Assembly (NCBI GenBank): GCA_023440965.1
Contig: JAEZRC010000007.1
Location: forward strand, 186,001 to 250,000
Origin: Bacillota bacterium
Lineage (GTDB): Bacteria; Bacillota; Clostridia; Oscillospirales; Ruminococcaceae
DNA length: 64,000 bases
Direction of reading: 5' to 3'
Positions 58,532 to 64,000 of the stretch are shown piece by piece. The stretch's first letter is position 1. The number at the start of each line of letters is the position of its first letter. Below the pieces are notes generated by a model. It was not told the origin of the DNA and searched no databases. It saw nothing but the letters and a program-made list of their open reading frames with translations. The position numbers were made by a program, and so were the translations under genes.

Positions 58532-58549
58532 GTGATATTAATATTACAA
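58532..58549. promoter_or_regulatory. Degenerate ICE palindrome in a promoter
   Basis: TGTGATATTAATATTACA keeps the length, the centre (ATTAAT) and the outer TGT / ACA of the ICE palindrome but changes both C/G arms. It lies between the -35 and -10 of a minus-strand promoter. Confidence 0.4.
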
Positions 58550-58591
58550 TTTACTCAGCTGTTATATTTTCTATTAGGTGAATAGTTTTTT

Positions 58592-58641
58592 GCATCATTT
58601 TAATATCAGAAGTGACATTTCTTTGGATATTAAAATGATGC
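58592..58641. repeat. Perfect 16-bp inverted repeat upstream of int
   Basis: GCATCATTTTAATATC / GATATTAAAATGATGC with an 18-nt loop, about 100 bp ahead of int. No T run. Possibly a recombination directionality or regulatory site. The rest of 58322-58742 is AT-rich with no gene. Confidence 0.7.
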
Positions 58642-58702
58642 TTGTATGAGCGGATAACCTCAAATTACATTTCATATTAAAGTATTATGAGTTTTTTTAT
58701 GA

Positions 58703-58708
58703 TATAAT
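58703..58708 (+). promoter_or_regulatory. Extended -10 promoter of int
   Basis: ATGATATAAT, an extended -10, 35 bp upstream of the int ATG. The -35 is weak. An AAGAAAGAAG-type ribosome binding region follows. Confidence 0.5.
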
Positions 58709-58742
58709 TAAATAAAATATAATAAGAAAGAAGAACCCCAAA

Positions 58743-59675
58743 ATGACAAAAAGCACAAAACAATTCTCAAAATGGTCTTTAGAATGGCTTGAATTTCACC
58801 GTAGTAAAGTAAAATTATCGACATACAAAATGTATCTTTTTAAAGTTCAAAAACTTAATGAATTCTTTGGTGCACAAAATATAAGTGTAATATCAACAAT
58901 GGATATACAAAAGTATCTTAATTATTTAGCACAGGAGGAGAAGTTCTCAGCATCAACAGTAAAAAAATATAGGATTACATTAACAAGCATTTTTAATTAT
59001 GCAATTAATAATTGTGTAATTAATAAAAATCCATGTAGTTTATCGGACATTCCAAAAACAGTAGAAAAGCCACCTCGAAGAGCATTAACAGAAAGTGAAA
59101 TAGAAACTGTTTATAATTATTCAAATAACAATTTGAAATATATATATCCAGTTGTTCTTTTATATACTGGATTAAGACGCTCAGAATGTTTAGCACTAAG
59201 ATGGGAGGATTTTGACTTTAAAAAGAAGAAAATCCATATTTATAAAGTTGTTTTATTTGACCATTCTGTTCCATTTATTGAATACAAACTTAAAAACGGA
59301 AGCAAAGAACGGTATATTCCTTTACCAACCCCACTTGAAAAGCTTTTAAATAAAGTAAAACAATCAACAGGATGGCTATTTTCTGATGATAACGATTCGT
59401 TATTAACGGAAGGTAAAGTAGAAATTCAATGGCGTGAATTTTTAAAAAATACAAACTTAAAAATAACTCAACATATGACAAGACATACTTATGCGACAAT
59501 GTTATATTATGCTGGGGTTGACGTTAAAACAGCACAGCAATTTTTAGGTCATAAGCATATTTCAACATTATTAGATATTTATACTCATTTAGATAACGAG
59601 AATTTAAAAATGGCTGCTAAAAAATTTGATACTTATTTAATAGGAAAATACGAGGGACTTAAAATCCCTCGGTAG
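58743..59675 (+). CDS. int: Tyrosine recombinase (ICE integrase)
   Basis: A 310-residue phage-type integrase. The N-terminal SAM-like core-binding domain is at about 1-90. The catalytic domain shows TGLRRSECLALRWEDF (Arg near 143), HMTRHTYATMLYYAG (His-x-x-Arg), GHKHISTLLDIYTHL (third His and the nucleophile Tyr). Its last codons, encoding GLKIPR and the stop TAG, lie inside attR, so the tRNA-derived sequence supplies the protein's C-terminus. It should integrate the ICE at tRNA-Leu. Confidence 0.95.
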   Translation: MTKSTKQFSKWSLEWLEFHRSKVKLSTYKMYLFKVQKLNEFFGAQNISVISTMDIQKYLNYLAQEEKFSASTVKKYRITLTSIFNYAINNCVINKNPCSLSDIPKTVEKPPRRALTESEIETVYNYSNNNLKYIYPVVLLYTGLRRSECLALRWEDFDFKKKKIHIYKVVLFDHSVPFIEYKLKNGSKERYIPLPTPLEKLLNKVKQSTGWLFSDDNDSLLTEGKVEIQWREFLKNTNLKITQHMTRHTYATMLYYAGVDVKTAQQFLGHKHISTLLDIYTHLDNENLKMAAKKFDTYLIGKYEGLKIPR

Positions 59676-59712
59676 TAATATCGTACCGGTTCAAGTCCGG
59701 TCAGCGGCACCA
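59653..59712 (+). repeat. attR: 60-bp tRNA-Leu 3' segment
   Basis: Identical to 20726-20785. It contains the int stop codon. The sequence resumes outside with the tRNA terminator. Confidence 0.93.
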
Positions 59713-59746
59713 ATGCTGTAAGTCATTTTTGATTTGCAGCATTTTT
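59713..59746 (+). terminator. Original terminator of tRNA-Leu, displaced by the ICE
   Basis: AATGCTG / CAGCATT stem followed by T residues directly after the CCA-containing repeat. In the ICE-free chromosome it would follow the tRNA. Confidence 0.7.
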
Positions 59747-59752
59747 CGTTAA

Positions 59753-59784
59753 AAAAAGAGAGGCATAATTGCCTCTCTTTTTTT
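59753..59784. terminator. Bidirectional terminator
   Basis: AAAAAGAGAGGC / GCCTCTCTTTTT hairpin with T and A runs on both sides, ending the convergent minus-strand gene pair. Confidence 0.88.
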
Positions 59785-59797
59785 AATTATCTTATTA

Positions 59798-60355
59798 TTA
59801 AGAAGGTGTACCTGTAACTGTACCATCAAGCGGGAATCCAGTATACATAGTATCTTGAAGTGTTGAATCTACTGAAACTGCTGTTGGCAATTGTAATGTT
59901 AATCCAGTAACAATCTGCTGAGTCATTGGTATAGTAAAATCTGTTGTAGTTGCATTTGGTGCTGAAACCTTAAAATAAACATCCATTCCTGTTGTATCAA
60001 CATAAGGAAGATTATTAATAGTATATATGCCAGATGCAGCCTGTGTGGTATCAATAACACCTGCAACTGGTGTATATCCTGTCAGATCCGATAAACTAAC
60101 GTATCTTTCAAACGTAACGCCAGTAGTTATAGGATTGTCAAAGCTGTCGGTTATTGTAACTGTAGCTTGACCATCAGCAGTAAGAGTTATAGGTAAAGCT
60201 GAAGCAGTAGTACTATCAACAGTCAATGTTGCTGGAATAATTGTAGCAGTTGAATAACCTGTTACTGAACTCTGAGCAACAGTGTATGAACCAAATTCAA
60301 TATTTGTTGCAGGAGCAGAACCAGCAGTGAAATTTAAGGTAAAAACCTGCGCCAT
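59798..60355 (-). CDS. Unknown Thr/Val-rich beta-structured protein
   Basis: A 185-residue protein starting MAQVFTLNFTAGSAPATNIE. It is rich in Thr, Val, Ala and Ser with alternating hydrophobic residues, as in beta-sandwich surface or structural proteins. The segment ADGQATVTITDSFDNPITTG resembles Big1-type invasin-like repeats. It has no signal peptide or sorting motif. It overlaps the upstream gene by 22 bp. Not recognised. Confidence 0.68.
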   Translation of the reverse strand: MAQVFTLNFTAGSAPATNIEFGSYTVAQSSVTGYSTATIIPATLTVDSTTASALPITLTADGQATVTITDSFDNPITTGVTFERYVSLSDLTGYTPVAGVIDTTQAASGIYTINNLPYVDTTGMDVYFKVSAPNATTTDFTIPMTQQIVTGLTLQLPTAVSVDSTLQDTMYTGFPLDGTVTGTPS

Positions 60356-60729
60356 AAATATATTACTCCTTTCTGAATAGGGAAATTTTTATATTTTGCG
60401 TCAGTTAACGTAAAATTCATTAAGACATACTTAGCAGAAGGACATATTCTAAAAAATATAAAGAATTGCATATTTTTACATTTGGGATTAATGGTTATCC
60501 ACCTGTATGCTGCTTTAGGATTCTGCTTACAGGTTAACGGAATTATTCTAATCTGGTATTCGCCAAATCCTTCTATATTATAATGTACATATTCATTTGA
60601 CGTTTGAATTTTGTGAAAAACTACATTATTATTCATATCTTTTATTAAAACATCAAAGCAAAGAGGCTCACATTCATTATTTTCACATTTAATACAAAGA
60701 TTTGATACGTTAAGCATTTCCTGTTTCAT
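60334..60729 (-). CDS. Unknown Cys-containing protein
   Basis: A 131-residue protein starting MKQEMLNVSNLCIKCENNEC. Seven or more cysteines, with CIKCENNECEPLC near the N-terminus, could bind metal. Beta-rich middle. It is the first gene of a pair with the Thr/Val-rich gene, overlapping by 22 bp. Function unknown. Confidence 0.6.
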   Translation of the reverse strand: MKQEMLNVSNLCIKCENNECEPLCFDVLIKDMNNNVVFHKIQTSNEYVHYNIEGFGEYQIRIIPLTCKQNPKAAYRWITINPKCKNMQFFIFFRICPSAKYVLMNFTLTDAKYKNFPIQKGVIYLWRRFLP

Positions 60730-60813
60730 ATTAATCCCCCACTAATGTCATATATTATTATATTCTGGCAACGTAAAAATGACACATAATTATTGTTACT
60801 AACAAAAATATAT

Positions 60814-60859
60814 AAAAAGCCCTGTAAATACGTTGTTTGACGTATTTACAGGGCTTTTT
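60814..60859. terminator. Strong bidirectional terminator
   Basis: A 20-bp perfect stem beginning AAAAAGCCCTGTAAATACGT with a 6-nt loop, ending in a T run, just after tRNA-Thr. Confidence 0.9.
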
Positions 60860-60860
60860 A

Positions 60861-60936
60861 TGGAGCTGTTAAACAGATTCGAACTGTCGACCTCTTCCTT
60901 ACCAAGGAAGTGCTCTGCCTACTGAGCTATAACAGC
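60861..60936 (-). tRNA. tRNA-Thr (anticodon GGT)
   Basis: On the minus strand, acceptor stem GCTGTTA / TAACAGC with encoded CCA, D-arm TAGCTCAGTAGGCAGAGCA, anticodon loop TTGGTAA giving GGT, and TPsiC CAGTTCGAATCTG. All arms fold cleanly. Confidence 0.95.
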
Positions 60937-60987
60937 ATATCACGATATAATATTATATTATATCGATGATAAAAAGTCAATAATTAT

Positions 60988-61569
60988 TTATTTTTCTTCA
61001 ATATAAAAAGTAGCTTCCATATCAGCTATGTTAGTAGCGAGTGCAAGCGGAAACATCTCAAGAGCATTTCCTATTGAAATTTTATTTTCCTCACCAGAAA
61101 AGCCCATATGATATCTGATTGCAAATGCTTCTTCACGGGATAACCTCATAAAACCTGTTATTATATATACGGATTTTTCGCCGTGGCCGTATGGAAGAGT
61201 ATCATTAAATTCAAAAGTATCAACCTTTGTCCACTTTCCGTCGTCACCTTTTACATTTCTAAAGCTTGACTTGTATACGTTAACCTTACATAAGTCATGC
61301 AGTAAAGCAACAATAGCAATTGTTTCTTCAGAATAATCCAAGTTATATATTTTTTTAACCCTATCACTATCGAGATAAGCCTTAAGGCAGTCATATACAT
61401 TCAAAGAATGTTCACAAAGTCCACCTTTATAAGAACCATGAAATCTTGTGCTTGCTGGAGCATCAAAAAAATCACAGTTTCTTGATGATAGATACTCAAG
61501 AAGCTTATCGGCTCCATCTCGCTTTATATATGTATTATAAATCTCTATAAATCTTTCTTTATAAGACAT
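60988..61569 (-). CDS. HD-domain hydrolase
   Basis: A 193-residue predicted metal-dependent phosphohydrolase. Motifs are HGSYKGGLCEHSLNVYDCL (first His), ALLHDLCKVNVYK (HD pair) and GHGEKSVYI, then AIRYHMGF. This resembles the HD hydrolases found as prophage-like or housekeeping genes of Clostridia; the substrate is unknown. Good GGGAGA ribosome binding site. Monocistronic between tRNA-Thr and the ABC transporter. Confidence 0.85.
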   Translation of the reverse strand: MSYKERFIEIYNTYIKRDGADKLLEYLSSRNCDFFDAPASTRFHGSYKGGLCEHSLNVYDCLKAYLDSDRVKKIYNLDYSEETIAIVALLHDLCKVNVYKSSFRNVKGDDGKWTKVDTFEFNDTLPYGHGEKSVYIITGFMRLSREEAFAIRYHMGFSGEENKISIGNALEMFPLALATNIADMEATFYIEEK

Positions 61570-61642
61570 AATTACTCTCCCTATTCTTTATATAAGTATC
61601 ATTATATTTATATACGGATATATTAATCTGCTGTACTAAATC

Positions 61643-62407
61643 TTATCTATCATTAAATCTTTGGAGGAACTGTTTTGTTCGCTCGTTCTGAGTATTTCCA
61701 AAAACTTCATCAGGCGCTCCCTCTTCGACAATTACACCTTCATCCATAAATATAACATGATCCGCAACATCACGTGCAAAAGCCATTTCATGAGTTACTA
61801 TTACCATTGTCATTTTATCTTTAGCAAGGTCTTTAATGACTTTTAGAATTTCACCAGTAAGCTCAGGATCTAGTGCACTGGTTGGTTCATCAAAGAAAAG
61901 TATCTCAGGATTCAAAGCAAGAGCTCTTGCAATAGAAACACGTTGCTGTTGACCACCTGACAGGTCGCATGGATATGCGTTTTCTTTTTCACTCAATCCC
62001 ATTTTCTCAAGAAGTTTATTTGCTGTTTCATTTGCAGTCTGTTTATCCTGTTTCAATACATCAATAGGAGCCTGAATAATGTTTTTCTTAACACTCATAT
62101 GTGGGAAAAGATTAAAATTCTGAAAAACAAGTCCAATCTTCAAGCGTATTTCACGAAGAAGCTTTGGCTCAGCGTATAGGGGTTTATTGTTGTTATAGCC
62201 AACAATCATATCCATATCACAGACTTTTATCGTACCACCATTAACTTTTTCAAGCTGATTAATGCATCTTAATAAAGTTGACTTGCCTGAGCCAGACGGA
62301 CCAATTATTGCAACAACTTCACCAACATTAACATCAAAAGATATATCCTTTAATACTTGTGTTTTATTAAATTTTTTTGATATATTTCTTACTTCTAAAA
62401 TAGCCAT
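61643..62407 (-). CDS. Polar amino-acid ABC transporter ATPase
   Basis: A 254-residue GlnQ/TcyC-type ATPase. Walker A GPSGSGKSTLLR (near 36), signature LSGGQQQRVSIARALA, Walker B ILFFDEPTSALDPE and the switch histidine VIVTHEMAFARDVAD. Powers uptake of a polar amino acid together with the two upstream genes. Eleven bp after the permease. Confidence 0.95.
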   Translation of the reverse strand: MAILEVRNISKKFNKTQVLKDISFDVNVGEVVAIIGPSGSGKSTLLRCINQLEKVNGGTIKVCDMDMIVGYNNNKPLYAEPKLLREIRLKIGLVFQNFNLFPHMSVKKNIIQAPIDVLKQDKQTANETANKLLEKMGLSEKENAYPCDLSGGQQQRVSIARALALNPEILFFDEPTSALDPELTGEILKVIKDLAKDKMTMVIVTHEMAFARDVADHVIFMDEGVIVEEGAPDEVFGNTQNERTKQFLQRFNDR

Positions 62408-62418
62408 TATTTAACCTC

Positions 62419-63105
62419 TTATTTATAGTAATTAAGTCTTTTCTCTGCAAGCCAGAAAACTATTGTTATAACAGAACACATTATAAGATAAAATGCACCG
62501 GCAATAAACAATGGGGTCAGACTTACATAAAGATTTCTCTGCTGTGTTGCTATTGTAAACAATTCATAATCAATAAGAACAGACGCAAGAGATGTATCCT
62601 TAACAAGAGATATAACCTCATTTGATGTTGCGGGAAGCACTCTTTTTATAACCTGCGGAAGAATAATTTTAAAGAATGTCTGACTTTTAGTAAATCCAAG
62701 ACATGAAGCTGCTTCATATTGTCCCTTTGGTATTGATAAAATTCCACCCCTGAATATTTCAGCAAAATAAGCCGCATAGTTAATTGAAAATGCAACAATA
62801 ATTGCAGTAAATCTTTCCATATTTTCAATCTGATAAGTTTCAAAGAATCCTTTCAGAAATCCTGGAGGGTTCTGCTGGAGCGTAGGTAACGCAAAGAAAA
62901 CAACAATTATCTGAAGCATTAAAGGGGTCCCACGCATTATAAGTATGTAAAGATTAAGAAACCACGATAATGGCTTGCATTTTGACATTCTTCCTAATGC
63001 AACAAGCATACCAAGAGGAATTGAAAAAAGTAATGTAAGCCCAAATATTTTTAAGGTTGTTCCGACACCACTGCTTAGTATATTTATTACTTTTATATAA
63101 TCCAT
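62419..63105 (-). CDS. Polar amino-acid ABC transporter permease
   Basis: A 228-residue HisM/GlnP-type permease with about five transmembrane helices and the ATPase-coupling EAA motif EAASCLGFTKSQTFFKIILP near residue 130. The N-terminal TTLKIFGLTLLFSIPLGMLV is typical of the family. Separated from the binding-protein gene by a hairpin. Confidence 0.94.
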   Translation of the reverse strand: MDYIKVINILSSGVGTTLKIFGLTLLFSIPLGMLVALGRMSKCKPLSWFLNLYILIMRGTPLMLQIIVVFFALPTLQQNPPGFLKGFFETYQIENMERFTAIIVAFSINYAAYFAEIFRGGILSIPKGQYEAASCLGFTKSQTFFKIILPQVIKRVLPATSNEVISLVKDTSLASVLIDYELFTIATQQRNLYVSLTPLFIAGAFYLIMCSVITIVFWLAEKRLNYYK

Positions 63106-63152
63106 TTATATTACATCCCCATACATTTAATACTTTATCATTATAACGTAAA

Positions 63153-63183
63153 AAAGCGTGAAAGGCAATAACTTTCACGCTTT
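63153..63183 (-). terminator. Intra-operon hairpin (partial terminator)
   Basis: AAAGCGTGAAAG / CTTTCACGCTTT with a short loop and T residues in the minus direction, between the binding-protein and permease genes. Such elements lower distal expression relative to the abundant binding protein. Confidence 0.78.
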
Positions 63184-63205
63184 GATAATCAGAAAAAATA
63201 TCCAG

Positions 63206-64000
63206 TTAATTAATTGTTGTAATATCTTTACCGAACCATTTATTAGATATTTCTGCAAGCTTTCCGTCTTTTTTCATTTCAACAAGTGTAGCATAAATCT
63301 TATCTTTCAATGCATTGTCACCTTTTCTGAAGCCGATAACATACTGTTCTTCTGCAAGGCCATCTGGAAGTACAACATAATCCTTGTGATTAGTAGCGAT
63401 AACGTAATCAGCAACGACTACATCAACAAATACAGCGTCAACAGTCTTCATATCAAGTTCAATAAAAGCAGAAACATTATCCTTAAGAGAAATAGTTTCT
63501 TTTACAGTTTTCTTAAAGTCAGATGCATCGAGAATTTTCTGTGCTGAAGAACCATTCTGGACAGCAATCTTCTTGCCATTAAGATTAGCCTGGGACTTAT
63601 ATCCTGAATCCTTACGAACAACAAGAACCATACAGTTATTCATATAAGGCTTTGAAAGTGTCATTTTTTTAGCACGTTCATCATCATATGACAAACCATT
63701 CCATATACAATCAATGTTACCTGCTTTGAGTTCCTGTTCTTTACTTTCCCAGTTAATTGGCTGAGTTTTCAATTTTATGTTCATTCTGCTACAAACTTCT
63801 TTTGCAACGTCAATGTCAAAGCCAACAATCTTATTATTTTCATCTTTAAATCCCATTGGCGGGAATGACGCATCAAGCCCTAAAACAAGTTCACCTTTTT
63901 TTGTTACTTTATTTAATGATTGATCGCCTGATTCTTTATCTTTTTTCTTTATACAACCTGAAAAAAGAAGAACAGGGATTAAAGTAAAAACTGCTAATAT
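63206..64000 (-). CDS. Amino-acid ABC transporter substrate-binding lipoprotein (partial)
   Basis: The open frame runs to the window edge. It begins within a signal peptide ILAVFTLIPVLLFSGC, giving a lipobox Cys, followed by a Lys-rich linker and the SBP_bac_3 fold: LVLGLDASFPPMGFKDENNK, GFDIDVAKEVCSRM, DCIWNGLSYDDERAKKM and IAVQNGSSAQ. The first few residues lie beyond base 64000. Probable ligand is a polar amino acid such as glutamine, cystine or arginine; this cannot be fixed from sequence. Confidence 0.93.
   Translation of the reverse strand: MLAVFTLIPVLLFSGCIKKKDKESGDQSLNKVTKKGELVLGLDASFPPMGFKDENNKIVGFDIDVAKEVCSRMNIKLKTQPINWESKEQELKAGNIDCIWNGLSYDDERAKKMTLSKPYMNNCMVLVVRKDSGYKSQANLNGKKIAVQNGSSAQKILDASDFKKTVKETISLKDNVSAFIELDMKTVDAVFVDVVVADYVIATNHKDYVVLPDGLAEEQYVIGFRKGDNALKDKIYATLVEMKKDGKLAEISNKWFGKDITTIN

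Larger units (their letters stand above)
20726..59712. mobile_element. Integrative and conjugative element in tRNA-Leu (about 38.9 kb)
   Basis: Bounded by 60-bp direct repeats attL and attR. Contains a tyrosine integrase at the right end, relaxase, MobC, an oriT-like repeat cluster, a VirD4 coupling protein, VirB2/B3/B4/B6-like transfer genes, ParA/ParB, topoisomerase III, ArdC-like antirestriction protein, surface proteins and an IetAS-like module. Almost all genes are on the minus strand; int, a zinc-ribbon gene and a ribbon-helix-helix gene are exceptions. No antibiotic-resistance gene, no VirB1-type cell-wall hydrolase and no obvious excisionase are visible. It carries a nested 5.0-kb IS1595-type transposon. 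Confidence 0.93.

Noticed and set aside
20726..59712. Prophage instead of ICE
   Set aside because: No capsid, terminase, portal or tail genes; a full set of conjugation genes is present.

Overview
The window is AT-rich DNA from an anaerobic low-GC Firmicute, most likely a Clostridia / Oscillospirales-type gut or rumen bacterium. The evidence is a bifunctional AdhE next to a Rex repressor, an incomplete-TCA gene set (aconitase and NADP-isocitrate dehydrogenase), an F-type ATP synthase whose c subunit has a Na+-type two-carboxylate signature, TepA/YlzJ, and consensus sigma-A promoters with strong GGAGG ribosome binding sites. The species cannot be named from sequence alone.

Layout. (1) 1-20,800 is chromosomal backbone: uppP (partial), ylzJ and tepA on the minus strand; acnA, a TraX-family gene broken by one TGA, icd and rex on the plus strand; an APH-fold protein; adhE with a Rex-like operator; a MATE transporter; a Na/Pi cotransporter; the atp operon (atpZ-I-B-E-F-H-A-G-D-C, minus strand); and tRNA-Leu(UAA). 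(2) 20,726-59,712 is an integrative and conjugative element (ICE) of about 38.9 kb, bounded by a 60-bp direct repeat of the tRNA-Leu 3' half. Its tyrosine integrase lies at the right end, and the integrase stop codon is inside the repeat. (3) 59,713-64,000 is backbone again: two unrecognised genes, tRNA-Thr(GGT), an HD-domain hydrolase and a polar amino-acid ABC transporter (the binding protein runs off the edge).

Inside the ICE, nearly everything is on the minus strand. From right to left: int; an IetAS-like AAA-ATPase / subtilase pair; parA and parB; small genes; an oriT-like cluster of inverted repeats beside mobC and the relaxase; a YodL-nucleotidase fusion; small membrane genes; an ArdC-like antirestriction protein; VirD4; VirB2-, VirB6-, VirB3/PrgI- and VirB4-like components; a surface-protein island (CAP lipoprotein, SpaA/Cna-B thioester adhesin, BIG2 protein); topoisomerase III; a toprim protein; and a two-HTH, Rep-like protein. 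The left end holds a long structured non-coding stretch next to the tRNA and a 5.0-kb IS1595-type transposon. That transposon has 24-bp inverted repeats and an 8-bp target duplication. It carries a two-gene passenger, one gene with a C-terminal HEPN motif, and sits at the start codon of a zinc-ribbon gene.

The most unusual signals are these. An 18-bp palindrome, TGTGCTATTAATAGCACA, occurs seven times exactly and several times as variants, only inside the ICE, usually 1-4 bp after one stop codon and just before the next ribosome binding site. A sigma-A promoter, stem-loop and terminator unit lies antisense to the leader of the Rep-like gene. A candidate large structured RNA lies at the left end. 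The HEPN passenger pair is a candidate defence module. A short homologous C-terminal module is shared by three otherwise unrelated ICE proteins.
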